Of a stretch of 64,000 nucleotides of DNA, positions 31,114 to 41,615 are shown one piece after another. Below the pieces are notes generated by a model. It was not told the DNA's origin. It made no database searches and saw only the letters and a list, made by a program, of their open reading frames with translations. Position 1 is the first letter of the stretch, and each line of letters opens with the position of its first letter. A program made the translations under genes and the position numbers. This DNA is from DDH964 sp963806685. GTDB lineage: Bacteria > Desulfobacterota > Desulfuromonadia > Desulfuromonadales > DDH964. The stretch lies in the NCBI GenBank assembly GCA_963806685.1, contig CAWDZB010000006.1, positions 186,001 through 250,000 of the forward strand, read 5' to 3'.

Positions 31114-34100
31114 CTACCAGGGCATCCAGTATATCGGAAAGACCGTACCCCCGGGGAGCGACTCGCCAGCGCAGACCCCGCCGCCGCAGCCAATCAACAC
31201 CTTGGCATCCCCCTGGGCATTGATGACCATGACCAGACCGGACGGGATGCCTTTGCCCAAGTTTTTGAAACGGTCCTGGTAATTCATCACCACGTCGCCA
31301 GCCTTGTTCAGGGCCCGCGTATTGGTGACACCGCTGGTATCGTCATTGGCCGTCGTGAAATTGAAGACCGCCTCGCCGGTATGGTAATTGACCCCCCAGG
31401 TGCGGGAGGTGCCGAGATTGCCTGCGCAGTCGTCCACCGACTCGATGTCACCTCGTCGTAAGTGATCCGGGGTATAGGTGGTGAAATAGGCGACCTTGTT
31501 GAAGACCAGGGCCGGGGCGAGGACCTTTTCCCCATCCAAGGCGCCATAGGTTGGATCCATCTTGATGTACCAGCCCTTGTTCGCGGTGGCCGTCAGTCTT
31601 TCCAGGATGCAGTTGAGCGCGTTGCTGCTGGAAGTACAGGTTTCGGTCGTGGTTCCGGTGGCCGCCTGGAGGTAGTCCGCGGTGACATCCACCATATCCG
31701 ACTCGTTAATGTTGTCTGCGGTGCGCTGCTTCTTGTCGAAGATGGCGTACAGGCGGTCGACCACGGCGGTATTCAGAGGGTGGGCCCGGTCACCGGTACC
31801 GAAGTAGACACCGATGTAGCCGTTGTCGATGACCACCGAGGGCCGGTAGAAGATTTTCCGGCCGTTGGTCCCGTCCGCTCCGGCGTTGGCATTGAAAATG
31901 ATCTTGCCGATCCACTGGCTGATATCGGGATTGACCTTGGGGTCGGAACCCGAATAGTAGTCGCTGATCCGCCACATCCGGCCGCCGGTGTCGCCGATGT
32001 AGAGCCGGTCGATGTAGCCGTCGAAATCGGTGTCGATCGGGGCCACGTCGCCGGGCATGGAATAGATCAGTTTCGCCTGGTTAAAGGTCGCATCCGAATG
32101 GGTGGCGTTGGTGCTCGCCCTGGCGTGTGAACTTCCAGACCAGCGTCGGGCTGGTGGCCTTCTGTTCAACTCCGTTGCTGTCGAAGGTGGCGACCAGGAA
32201 GGCATACACCCCCCGGCCGTGACCTCCGGTATTTCCCAGGTCGCTGGTAGCCGCCGGTAGCTGGTCGATGGTTGCCGGTCTGTCGGCGGCATCGGGGACT
32301 CGGTCGATGCCCGTGAAATTCTGCGTATTGCCGTAGCGCTGGTCTTCGTTGACGTCGTCGTAGCCGGCGCCGATGAAGGCGACCACCTTCTTGGCCGAAC
32401 CATCCTTGACAAGGCCGAACTGGGGTTCGCTCCAGCTTTGGCCGAGTTCCTCGAAACCGCTGGTGCTCGCGTTGAAGGACCAGAGGTACTTGGGATTTTC
32501 CGGGTCGGTGACATCCAGGGCGTAATAGGCGCTGCCCCCCCGGCGCAGGCCGAAGATGAGCATCACCCAGTCGTTCCCGTTGATCACCCCGTCGCCGTTC
32601 TGGTCGTACTTGTAGACCACCGGGGAGGAGTCGACGAAGATAGTTGTGCGTCTCCTCCGGGGAGGTTCTGCAGGTCTGGTCGAGAAGGTCGGGCGGGATG
32701 AAGGCCCAGGCCTCATCCCCGTCGCAGTCGCGGAACGCATGGAGCATGCCGTCGTTGGCGCCCACGAAAACCATCGTCTGGTTGGCGCCGTCGCCGCTGC
32801 AGGTCCCTTCATTGGCGTAGCTGAAATTGTTGTAATTGACGACCAGGGGCTTGGAGTGGAGGATATCCCCCATGATCCATTCCCGTTTGTCCTCGTTTTC
32901 CGGGACCCCGTCGTCCGTTCAGTGTCCTGGGCGGGGGCATAGGCATCCAGGCCGTGGACGTACTTGATCAGTTTGTCCTTCTCGGTATCGTCCGCCACCC
33001 CCAGATGCGAGGCGTCGAAGCAGCGGCGTTGGCGGTGGTGAAGGCGTGGGCGCTGTTGGTGAGGACCTTGGTGGATGAGGCTGGGTTGTAGATAAAGATC
33101 TTCCGCGGGTTGGTAATCGATCCCTCTGCCTTCGGATCGAGGTTGCGCGCCTGGAGTTTTTCGCCGACCCCGCCCTCCTCCACGGTACCCCCGTCGTCCT
33201 CTGAAATCCAGTAGGATCGGCTCTCCGTCCGGAAGGAGCCGTCAGCGATGTCGACACAGGCATTCGAGTCGTCCGGGCAGATGGCGAGTTAGGGAGTATT
33301 GGAGCTGTCAACGATTTCGGTTTTGGGAATCGATCCCGAACTTCTTCAGGTTCCCGTACCAGGCCTGGTTGGACTTGGGATAGAAAAAGCCGAGGTAGAC
33401 CCGATGGCCGGAGAAGGTGCGGTTCTCGGGGTTGGTGGGGACCACCGGCGCGACAAAGGCGGTATTGGTTTCCTTGACGATGTTGGCGAGATACCGTGCA
33501 ACGGCCGCGGTCAGTTCATTGGCATTGATAGACATTGTAGAAGACGCCCCCGCCGTTTGGGCGGCATGTCGACCAGGTCGATCGCGGTTCTGAAAGCGCC
33601 AGCACGGTGTGGGTCGTAATGCTGAGCGTGGTTACTGATGGATATAGGTTCTGCGACATCGTCAAGGTAGTGGGCACAAATCGGCAGCCATTGGGACGCT
33701 CAGTCGGGTCGTCGCATGGGTCGGCATAACCGTCACCGTCGGCGTCCCCGACCGGCAACGAGGTCTCGGCCACTGTCGTCGCCGTTGGACAGGCCGTTGG
33801 TAAGATGAAATTCTGTGGTATTCGGACCAGTATTGAACTGTCGCGGATCGGTGCCGGTCTCGTGTGATATTGGTTACGCGGGATATGAGCCGGCGCCGAA
33901 GTAGTGGCCGGCGTCGAACAAGCGCCTCGGCCTGGGGACGGGCGGTCTCACTCGAGAGGACCGGTTCCCCGTCCGGGACACCGTCACCATTATATCGGGT
34001 CCGGGGATGGCCGCCTCGAAGTCGGTGAGGTTGGTGCCGGAAGAAAGGTCGGCCACATCGAAAACGATCTTGCCGCCGTGGTTGTTGTCGCCGTAGGTCA

Positions 34101-34979
34101 TCGCCCCGAAGCGGACGTTCCTCGGCGACGTCCAATACCTTTTCGATGGCGTTGTAGACAATGTCCCGTTGGGACTCCGCCGGCAAAGGTTCCCGATAAC
34201 TCGAAATCGCGTGCCTATCGCCCAGGTTGCATTGGCCGGACGTGAGTCGTTGCTCTTCAGGATGGTCCAGTAGGACTGCCAATTGGCCCCCTGGCCGGGC
34301 ATGTTCGTGTCATCGGCATCATGGGTTTTGGTGACGGAGGAATTTATCTGTTTTGGTTACCGTCTTGTTCCCCTGCGTGGTCGTGTAGGTGACCATCGAC
34401 GCTTACGTCGGCCCCGACGCCTGGGCCTGGTGAAGGCCTTACTTGGGGTGAAATGCCCAGATGTCGTACTGACGAGATGCGACGACTTAAGGTAGTTGAG
34501 GTCGCAGGCCCCAGGCGATAACGGGCCCCTGGGGGTGCCGTGTCCCGGTGTCAATGCCAGGTTCGGGTCAGTACTGGTCCCCGCTGCCGCATAGGTCCCG
34601 TATTCAGAAGCGGTGGTTTGATGATATCGCCGTGGGTAACGGTGCAGGCAAGTGGACAGGGCGGAGTGGTGTTGGCGATAGGCGGTTTACGGTCTGAAAT
34701 TGCCCTGGTTATCGACCCCGGTAGATGGTCCAGGTGATCAAGCCCGTCATCGAAGCATAGGTCTTGGTGTCTGGTCGTAGGGCTTACCCGCTGGCCGAAT
34801 TCAGGCTGGCAGGCTGTTGTCGATGATGAAAAGCACGTTGGGCTTGTCGGTCGCCAGCGAAACGGCCGTCGCGCTGTAAATGACCGTGTCGCCGAGATAG
34901 GCGCCGAAGGCCGGGACTCGCCGACAGGAGCAGGGCGGTAACAGAGAATGAAAGAATAAAATCCCTTGAGCGTTTTCAT
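31114..34979 (-). CDS. pilY1: type IV pilus tip adhesin PilY1, heavily frame-disrupted
   Basis: About 3.9 kb that encodes a PilY1-like protein of roughly 1,270 residues in many frame pieces. The start MKTLKGFYSF (ATG at 34979) is a signal peptide; after a shift, TAVSLATDKPNVLFIIDNS gives the von Willebrand A region. The C-terminal beta-propeller is readable in larger pieces: VFVGANDGMLHAFRD near 32750, LRRGGSAYYALDVTDPENPKYLW near 32530, and DFDGYIDRLYIGDTGGRMWRI near 32020. The last part ends at 31114. At least eight shifts are needed to join it. PilY1 works with minor pilins at the tip in adhesion and retraction control. Confidence 0.8.
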
Positions 34980-34999
34980 GGGCCCTCCTTTCAGGCCGT

Positions 35000-35512
35000 T
35001 CATTTCGGCACCAGCCGCCCGACTTGGGCTTCGATCCGGGTGGACGAGTTGTTCGGTCCGTGGCCGGTGACGGAAATCCGGTAGTAGCGCATTTCGAAAA
35101 GGGTCGCGTCGGACCCGGAAGACGGCGGCAAGGGGCCGCTGGTGAGGTATCCCACCTGGTTCACCTTGTTGCCATCGAGGTCCTCCTCCGACGCGTCGAT
35201 CCCGCTGGTATAGCTGCCGTGGTCTATCTGGATGTCGTCGGCCTGGTCGGAGGTCAGGGTCACCGTGTCCGTGCCGATGGTTTCATAGATGTCGCCGGCA
35301 ATGGAGGCGTAATCAACCGCCCGTTCGGCAGCAAAGAAAGCTTCTCGTGAACCGCGCATGTTGCCGGTAATATCGAGTTCCGTCGTCGCGGTGTTCAACG
35401 CCAGCACGCCCAACAGGCTCATGATCGTCAGCATGGAAAGGACGAGAATGAGCGCCATACCCCGCTCGTTCAGGGCACCACACACCAAATGATTTTTCGA
35501 TTCGGCATTCAT
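35000..35512 (-). CDS. pilX: minor pilin assembly protein PilX
   Basis: A 170-residue PilX_N-type protein: cytoplasmic start, then ERGMALILVLSMLTIMSLLGVLALNTA as hydrophobic helix and MRGSREAFFAAERAVDYA, the conserved helix end of PilX in Pseudomonas-like systems. The C-terminal 90 residues are polar and variable. It lies between pilW and pilY1, ends 20 bases before pilY1, and shows no frame problem. In known systems it is part of the minor pilin/PilY1 priming complex. Confidence 0.87.
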   Translation of the reverse strand: MNAESKNHLVCGALNERGMALILVLSMLTIMSLLGVLALNTATTELDITGNMRGSREAFFAAERAVDYASIAGDIYETIGTDTVTLTSDQADDIQIDHGSYTSGIDASEEDLDGNKVNQVGYLTSGPLPPSSGSDATLFEMRYYRISVTGHGPNNSSTRIEAQVGRLVPK

Positions 35513-35520
35513 GCGCGATC

Positions 35521-36486
35521 CTATCTGTTGCGAAGCGAAATGACCGACGAGAGGGTCCGCGTGGTCACCCCACCGCCGGCGGCACTGCGGGTGGCATCCG
35601 TCTTCCCGGTCAGGGTCACGCGAATGGCACGGATGTCGGACAGCTGGGTGCTCGGCACCGTGTCGACCTCGGTCCCATCATCGAGCAGGTAATTGAATGT
35701 CAGGCTGGTAATGTTGGTTGCCACCCGGTCCCGGGTCCCGTCACTCGGGTAGCGAACGAGGCGCATCTGGGCTGAGTCGCTGCTCCCCGGATCGTCCTCC
35801 AGATAATACTGGATGGTACTGGGATTGACCGGAGGATTGGTATTGGGATTACCGTCGGTGTCGGTGTTCAGATCCAGGACCCGGACTATCATGTAGCCGG
35901 TGCGGTAGGTGCCGACCGCATCGAACCACCTGACGGTCACGGTCGGGTTGGCGGGGTCGGCAACCGAAACTCCGGTAACCTTCAATACCCGATCGACAGG
36001 CTGCCCGAAATCACCGGGACGAATGATGCGAACATAGTTGCCATCCTGAAGTAATTGGGCCATTTCCGCCGACGCCACCCGAATGGGAACATCCGTTGTC
36101 GAGTCGCTGGGAGAATCGAAGGGAACCGAAATGTCCATCCGCACCCCGACGCCCATGGTCGAGGCAGTGCCCACGGTAAAGGCGCTGCCCGATTCGCCGG
36201 CCTCGGTGAAATCACCGTCACTGTCCAGGTCGATCGACTGGTTCGGAGCCGACTGGATGGCCGAACCACTGGGGCACATGAATCCGGCAAACAGGATGTC
36301 CTTGCGAATTTGCTCCATGGCGACGCGCAGATTCTGCTGCAGTTCGACGACCGCGTCCTGCTTGAAGTTGGAACGCTGGTTGCTCTGGTAAAGCCCGTAG
36401 ATGGCCATGACTACGATCCCCATGATGGCGACCACCACGAGAAGTTCCACCAGGGAGAATCCCCGCTGACGCGATTTTCCTGTCAT
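35521..36486 (-). CDS. pilW: minor pilin PilW
   Basis: A 321-residue minor pilin with leader ending in QRG before FSLVELLVVVAIMG (F1, E5), and the PilW-type continuation MEQIRKDILFAGFMCPSGS. The C-terminal half is beta-rich and ends in SVISLRNR. Its start overlaps the pilV stop (ATGA), so translation is coupled. Part of the pilV-W-X-Y1 operon driven by the sigma-54 promoter upstream of pilV. Confidence 0.9.
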   Translation of the reverse strand: MTGKSRQRGFSLVELLVVVAIMGIVVMAIYGLYQSNQRSNFKQDAVVELQQNLRVAMEQIRKDILFAGFMCPSGSAIQSAPNQSIDLDSDGDFTEAGESGSAFTVGTASTMGVGVRMDISVPFDSPSDSTTDVPIRVASAEMAQLLQDGNYVRIIRPGDFGQPVDRVLKVTGVSVADPANPTVTVRWFDAVGTYRTGYMIVRVLDLNTDTDGNPNTNPPVNPSTIQYYLEDDPGSSDSAQMRLVRYPSDGTRDRVATNITSLTFNYLLDDGTEVDTVPSTQLSDIRAIRVTLTGKTDATRSAAGGGVTTRTLSSVISLRNR

Positions 36487-36894
36487 GGCAACCTCTTGAA
36501 GCCGGTCAGGGTCGCCGTCCGTCCCCCACCGGTGACCGTCACATCGACCTGGGCGATCTTGTTGATAATGGAGTTGACTGTAATGGTATAGGTTCCCTGG
36601 CAGGTCGCCGCACCCGTTTCAACCCAGGGGTTCGTGCCCGCCGTATCCGGATCGAAATCCCAACCCTTGGCCGCGGTATTGACGAAGATCGAATCCCCAC
36701 CGTCGCGGCTCAGGATTTCCTCCATGATCCCCTGGGCCAGGGTCCCGGTGACATCCCGGGTGAACGCCTTGTTGCTCTCCTGCATCCCGGTCAGCTGCAT
36801 CCCGGCAATGGCCAGGAGCCCGACTGGCGAAGATGGACAGCGCGACCAGTAGTTCGACGAGGGTGAACCCCTTCTGATTTCTACATCCCTTCAT
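36483..36894 (-). CDS. pilV: minor pilin PilV, frame-disrupted
   Basis: A minor pilin of about 137 residues. The leader MKGCRNQKG precedes FTLVELLVALSIFA; the frame then breaks near 36825 and the expected continuation VGLLAIAGMQLTGMQ is found in the next frame, ending in LTGFKRLP. One indel explains this. The ATG at 36894 follows AAGGATGG and stands 40 bases after the sigma-54 promoter. It is the first gene of the minor pilin operon. Confidence 0.85.
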
Positions 36895-36932
36895 GGTTCC
36901 ATCCTTGCGTCACAAAGAATATTCTTCTAGAT

Positions 36933-36948
36933 TGCACGTTGCATGCCA
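36933..36948 (-). promoter_or_regulatory. sigma-54 promoter of the pilV operon
   Basis: Minus-strand TGGCATGCAACGTGCA has GG and GC 12 bases apart. Predicted start is near 36922, about 28 bases before the pilV ATG. The upstream neighbour gene encodes an NtrC-family activator. Confidence 0.8.
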
Positions 36949-37022
36949 GGGGCTTTGATTTCGAAAAAATCTTCAATTTCAGGCAGTTAAAAAACAGCGG
37001 AAAAAATTCCCAAGCATAACCG

Positions 37023-37035
37023 TGCAAATTTTGCA
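37023..37035. promoter_or_regulatory. palindrome, candidate activator site for pilV promoter
   Basis: TGCAAA-T-TTTGCA is a perfect 6-bp inverted repeat centred about 107 bases upstream of the predicted pilV transcription start, in the gap after the response-regulator gene. Position and symmetry suit an enhancer bound by that regulator. Confidence 0.45.
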
Positions 37036-37066
37036 TACCTGGGGACGTCATAAGAAGTTCACGGGA

Positions 37067-38422
37067 CTATTCGATCCCGTAATCCTTTATCTTGTAAAGC
37101 AGGGCGCGCAGGCTGATCTCCAGCAGGCGGGCGGCCTGGGTACGGTTGCCACCGGTGGCGGCGAGGACCTTGCGGATATACTCCCGCTCCAGGCGCTCGG
37201 TGGCCGTTTTCAGGGAAAATTCGGATTGCGCGTCCCGGTTGCGCCGCCTGGCTTCCCATGGGGTACATTCCAGATCGATCCGGTCGCCGCGGCAAAAGAT
37301 GAGGGTCCGCTCCATGAAATTCTGCAGTTCACGCACGTTCCCCGGCCACTCATGTTCGAGCAGCAGTTCCATGACCTCATCGCCGATTTCCGGCGCGACC
37401 TTCCCTTCCCGGGTGGCAAGACGATCCAGGAAATGCCGGGCCAGAAGCGGAATGTCTTCGGGTCTCTCGCGCAAGGGCGGCAGATGAATATCGACCACGG
37501 AGAGGCGGTAGAAGAGGTCTTCCCGGAAGGTACCTGCGTCGATTTCCCGGCGCAGTTCCCTGCCCGTGGCCGCCAGTAGCCGCACGTCGACCTTTCGCGA
37601 ATGGACATCCCCCACCCGACGCACTTCCCCGTCCTGCAGCACCCGGAGCAGCTTGGGCTGCAGGTCGAGAGGCAGCTCGGCAATTTCGTCGAGAAACAGG
37701 GTCCCGCCGTTCGCCGCGGCAAACAGGCCGGGCGTTTCCCGGTCGGCCCCGGTGAACGCTCCCCGGGCGTGGCCGAAGAGTTCGCTTTCGATCAGGGTGG
37801 CGGAGATGGCGCTGCAATTGACGGCGATGAACGGCCGCTCCCAGCGCTGGCTCCGGTCATGGATGCGCCTCGCGACCAGTTCTTTGCCGGTCCCCGTCTC
37901 ACCGGTGATCAGCACCGAGGATGAAGAAGATGCGACCCGGTCGGCCAGGTCGATCACCCGCTGCAGCGCCGGGCTGCTGCCGACCAGCTCCTTCAAAGGT
38001 CCGCCCCGCGCCACCTGGGCCCGCAGTTCCCGGTTTTCGCGCTGCAGCTTCAGGCGTTCTTCCGCCTTTTTCAGGGTCAGCACCACCTCGTCGGGCTTGA
38101 AGGGCTTGGAAACATAGTCATAGGCCCCTGCCTTCATGCACTCCAGCGCCGTGTCGATGGAGCCGTAGGCGCTCATCATGATGACCGTGGTTGTGGCGTC
38201 CAGCGCCATGGCCTTGCGCAGAAACCCGTGCCCGTCCATCCCCGGCATGCGGACATCGCACAGCACCACGTCCGGCGTCTCGTCCTTCAGCACCCGGAGT
38301 CCCGCCTCCCCACCATCGGCCTCGCAGACCTGATAGCCCTCTCGCTCCAGAACCAGCCGAAGCATGTGCCGCATGGAGGCCTCATCATCGACGACCAGGA
38401 CTCTTTTCATTTCAGGGGGCAT
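37067..38422 (-). CDS. second sigma-54-dependent response regulator of pilus type
   Basis: NtrC-family activator, 451 residues. Receiver with VLVVDDEA, phospho-acceptor in VVLCDVRMPGMDG and YVSKPF; AAA+ domain with GETGTGKE, a perfect GAFTGA loop, and GGTLFLDEIAELP; Fis-type C-terminal helix-turn-helix (NRTQAARLLEISLRALLYKI). The first ATG at 38422 overlaps the kinase stop; a second ATG at 38410 is also possible. It is followed by the palindrome and sigma-54 promoter of the minor pilin operon, which is its likely target. It is distinct from PilR at 15545. Confidence 0.92.
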   Translation of the reverse strand: MPPEMKRVLVVDDEASMRHMLRLVLEREGYQVCEADGGEAGLRVLKDETPDVVLCDVRMPGMDGHGFLRKAMALDATTTVIMMSAYGSIDTALECMKAGAYDYVSKPFKPDEVVLTLKKAEERLKLQRENRELRAQVARGGPLKELVGSSPALQRVIDLADRVASSSSSVLITGETGTGKELVARRIHDRSQRWERPFIAVNCSAISATLIESELFGHARGAFTGADRETPGLFAAANGGTLFLDEIAELPLDLQPKLLRVLQDGEVRRVGDVHSRKVDVRLLAATGRELRREIDAGTFREDLFYRLSVVDIHLPPLRERPEDIPLLARHFLDRLATREGKVAPEIGDEVMELLLEHEWPGNVRELQNFMERTLIFCRGDRIDLECTPWEARRRNRDAQSEFSLKTATERLEREYIRKVLAATGGNRTQAARLLEISLRALLYKIKDYGIE

Positions 38423-39879
38423 CGTCCGCCTCCGCCTTTTCGAGATGCAGATAAAGGGTCGTGCCCCGGTTCGGCTCCGAGCGGACGGTCATGCGCCCGC
38501 CGGCCTCCTCGATAATCCGGTGGCAGACGGAAAGGCCGAGGCCCCGTCCCTTGCCGGGATCCTTGGTGGTAAAAAAGGGATCGAAGATGTGGGGAAGGAG
38601 CTCGGGAGCAATGCCCGCCCCATCGTCCTCGACGGCAATGCGGATTTCCCCTCCCTGCTCCCCTCCGGAGAGGCGAATCGTTCCGCCGGGGGCCGTGGCG
38701 TCGCGGGCATTGATCAGCAGGTTGACGAACACCTGCAGCAGCTTGTGGCGGGTCATGGTGACGGGGAAAAGCCTTTCAGGCAGATCGTCCCTCAGCTGCA
38801 TTCCTTCCAGGGCCCCCTGCTGGGTCAGAAGGTGAACCGCCTCCCGGGCAATCTCCGCTGCATCGAGATTTTCCGGCAACTCCCTGCCCGGCGCGGCGTA
38901 GTCGAGGAGATCCTTGACCAGCCGATCGATCCGTCCCAGTTCGGCCAGCGTCCGCTCCGTCAGCTCGCGCTGGTTCGGAGCAAGGCTTCCCTTGAGAAGG
39001 TCGAGGTATCCCAGGGCCGCCCCGAGGGGATTGCCGATTTCATGGGCCATGCCCGGCGGCAAGATGCCCGACGGAGGCCAGTTTGGCCGAACGCACCAGG
39101 TCGTCGCGGGTCCGTTGCAGTTCGTTGTTGGCACTTTCCAGGGCCTCGATCTGCTGGGATGTCTCCCGGCGGCTCGTCTTGAGCGCCTGGATCATCTCGT
39201 TGAAAGCCGCCCCGAGTTCGGCGATCTCCCTGGGGCCTTCCGCGACCAGCGGGGAATCGAGCTCGCCACTAGCCACGGCGCGGGTTTTGGCGGTCAGCCG
39301 CGTCACCGGGCGAATGACGTTGCGGGTGAGCAGGAAAAGGCCGAACAGGAAGAGCACCCCGCCGTAAAGAACGGCATACCCGAGCACGACCTCGCGACCG
39401 CTGCGCAGCCGCTGCCGAACCTCGCCCAGGGGGAAGGCTGCCTGCAGCGCCCCGGTGAAGCGGGGGCCTTGAGACAGAGGAACCGTGACCAGCAGCAGAT
39501 CATCGGAAGAATCGCGAAAAAGCCAGAAGGGGTCGAAGGAGAGGTGGACCGATGGTTCTCGGGTCAGGCGGGTCTGGCGCAGTTCGGATTGTCCCTCCCG
39601 GGAAATCTTCGCGGAAGACTGCAGCTCCGCGTTAACCAGAACCAGGGAATCGACCTTCAGCCCGGCCGGCAGCAGCCTGCGCAAATTCTCTTCGCCAAGG
39701 GGGGATTCCAGTTGACGGGCCACGGTCTGGAGAATATCGACCGACCGTTCCGTTCGTTCGCGCAGCAGTTCGCTTTCGGTCAGTTTGAGCAGAAGCAGGC
39801 CGACGAAGAGCAGCGCCGCCGAAAGGAGGATGGTGAGGTTGAGAATCAGTTCGGTTTTCAGGCCGGCCGTTCGTGCCAC
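38412..39879 (-). CDS. sensor histidine kinase partner of the second regulator, one frameshift
   Basis: A membrane kinase of about 488 residues: first span near residues 10-30, a periplasmic sensing region of about 130 residues, a second span (GYAVLYGGVLFLFGLFLL), HAMP domain (RPVTRLTAKTRAVASGELD), coiled linker, then H-box and ATPase with GHRIIEEAGG-like end boxes (GRGLGLSVCH). The frame breaks near 39050, within LAAG-GMAHEIGNPLG, immediately before the phospho-accepting His. A single indel joins the halves. Its stop overlaps the response regulator gene. Confidence 0.85.
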
Positions 39880-40051
39880 GAGGGATATCGCCTCTGAAAT
39901 TGGCTGCGGGGGGACTGCCGATGAACTGCGCAGGTCAAGATAGCATACCGAAAGGAGGAGGAGAAGCGATAGAAAGGACGCGGTTGGTGTGGAAAAGAGA
40001 AGTCGCTCCTGCTAAGATGATGGCTCGATTTCCTCACCGAAAGGACCCGCC

Positions 40052-40270
40052 ATGGCCAGAATCCCCGTCGTCGACCAGGAATGCTGCATCAGCTGCGAAA
40101 TCTGCACCCAGATCTGCCCCGAGGTTTTTCGCATGAGCGGCGAGGATCACGGCAGCCATGATCATGGCGAACACAAGTCGGAAGTCTATAATCCCGGCGG
40201 CGCCCCCGAAGCCAAGATCGAGCAGGCCATGGACGCCTGCCCCGCGGCCTGCATCTACTGGCAGGAATAA
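40052..40270 (+). CDS. small ferredoxin with His-rich insert
   Basis: A 72-residue single [4Fe-4S] ferredoxin. Ligands are C12, C15 and C18 of CISCEIC, with C62 in ACPAAC as likely fourth; C22 and C66 may form the extra disulfide or allow a second arrangement. Between residues 30 and 42 is an acidic, His-rich insertion (GEDHGSHDHGEH) not usual in this family. The ATG follows AAAGGA. It is probably monocistronic or co-transcribed with the MFS gene 55 bases on. Electron partners are not known. Confidence 0.88.
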   Translation: MARIPVVDQECCISCEICTQICPEVFRMSGEDHGSHDHGEHKSEVYNPGGAPEAKIEQAMDACPAACIYWQE

Positions 40271-40325
40271 GGACGGGAATCAGGTTTCAGATTCTTGACT
40301 CCTGGCACCTGACACCCGGCGCCTG

Positions 40326-41519
40326 ATGCCCGATACCTTGAAACATTCCTCCAACATCCGCCTGCTTTACGCCTTTTCCTTCCTCAAGATGACCCTCTTT
40401 CCGATGGCGGTCATCACCCTCTTCTGGAAGGACCATATCGGCCTGTCGCTGAGCCAGATCCTGCTGCTGCAGGGCTGTTTTTCCCTGGCCACGCTGCTGC
40501 TGGAGTATCCCTCCGGCTATGTCGCCGATCGCCTCGGCTACCGTTTCAGTCTGAGCTTTGCCGCCATCATCGGGATCGTAGGCTGGGGAATCTACACCGT
40601 GGCTGCCTCCTTTGCCTCGGTGCTGGCCGCCGAACTGCTGCTGGGAGTCTCCTTCGCCTTCATCAGCGGGTCGGACAGCGCCCTGCTCTTCGAAACCCTG
40701 CGCAGCCTGGGGCGGGAAGAAGAGTATGCCCGCTTCGACGGTCGCATGACCGGCTGGGCCCAGGGGGGCGAGGCGGCCGGGGCGCTCTTCGCCGGGGTGA
40801 TCTACGCCTGGGCGCCCCTCGCGCCCTTCTTTCTGCAGGTGGGGGTCTGGGTGGCCGCCTGGCTGGTCACCCGTGGCCTGAGTGAGCCGCCGGCGGGATC
40901 CTTTATCCCCGTCCATTCCCACCTCGGTGCCGCGCTGCAGACCTGTCGCTATGCCCTGGTCGACAACCGCAGGCTGCGCACCACGCTGCTGCTGGCCACG
41001 GTGCTGGGCGTCTGCTCCTTCTACCCGGTCTGGCTGATTCAGCCCTTCATGCAGGAATGCGGGGTGCCGCTGGCCTGGTTCGGTCCGGTCTGGGCTGCCG
41101 CCAACCTCACCGTCGCCCTCTTTTCCCTACTCGGCCAGCGGTTTCATTTCCATCTCGGCGAACGGGGAATGTTCATCCTTTACCTAGGCCTGATTCTCGC
41201 CGGCTACCTCGGTCTCGGATTTACCCACGCGTTGTGGTCCTTCACCTTCTATTTTCTCCTCACGGCCATGCGCGGCCTGCAGGGCCCCCTGCTGCGTCAC
41301 CACCTGCAGCGGGACAGCACCCGGGACAACCGGGCGAGCATCCTCTCCCTCAAGTCGCTGAGTTTCCGCCTGCTTTTTGTCGTCACGGGCCCGCCGGTCG
41401 GCTGGCTTGCCGACCGGGTCGGCCTGGCAACGACGTTTACTCTGCTGGGCCTGACCCTGACCCTGGCTCTCCTGCCCCTGGGCCGGGGTTTCCTGGCCAC
41501 CCGCCCGGCAACCCCGTGA
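40326..41519 (+). CDS. major facilitator superfamily transporter
   Basis: A 397-residue inner-membrane transporter with about twelve hydrophobic segments. The loop between the second and third spans has the MFS A-motif in form GYVADRLGYR, and a second copy occurs as GWLADRVG near residue 360. Substrate cannot be told from the sequence. It begins at an ATG 56 bases after the ferredoxin gene. The intervening 55 bases hold imperfect CCTGGCACC/ACACCCGG/GCGCCTG repeats of no clear function. Confidence 0.85.
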   Translation: MPDTLKHSSNIRLLYAFSFLKMTLFPMAVITLFWKDHIGLSLSQILLLQGCFSLATLLLEYPSGYVADRLGYRFSLSFAAIIGIVGWGIYTVAASFASVLAAELLLGVSFAFISGSDSALLFETLRSLGREEEYARFDGRMTGWAQGGEAAGALFAGVIYAWAPLAPFFLQVGVWVAAWLVTRGLSEPPAGSFIPVHSHLGAALQTCRYALVDNRRLRTTLLLATVLGVCSFYPVWLIQPFMQECGVPLAWFGPVWAAANLTVALFSLLGQRFHFHLGERGMFILYLGLILAGYLGLGFTHALWSFTFYFLLTAMRGLQGPLLRHHLQRDSTRDNRASILSLKSLSFRLLFVVTGPPVGWLADRVGLATTFTLLGLTLTLALLPLGRGFLATRPATP

Positions 41520-41615
41520 CCCTGCCACTGTTCCGGCGGACCATCCTGGAAAACCACCGACCCGGTGGAGCAGCATACGCCGCTCCCCGGCGCCGGGTCG
41601 AACAGGTGCCGATGC

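Noticed and set aside
40271..40325. Short imperfect repeats (CCTGGCACC, ACACCCGGCGCC) between ferredoxin and MFS genes
   Set aside because: Too short and irregular to call a functional repeat or terminator.
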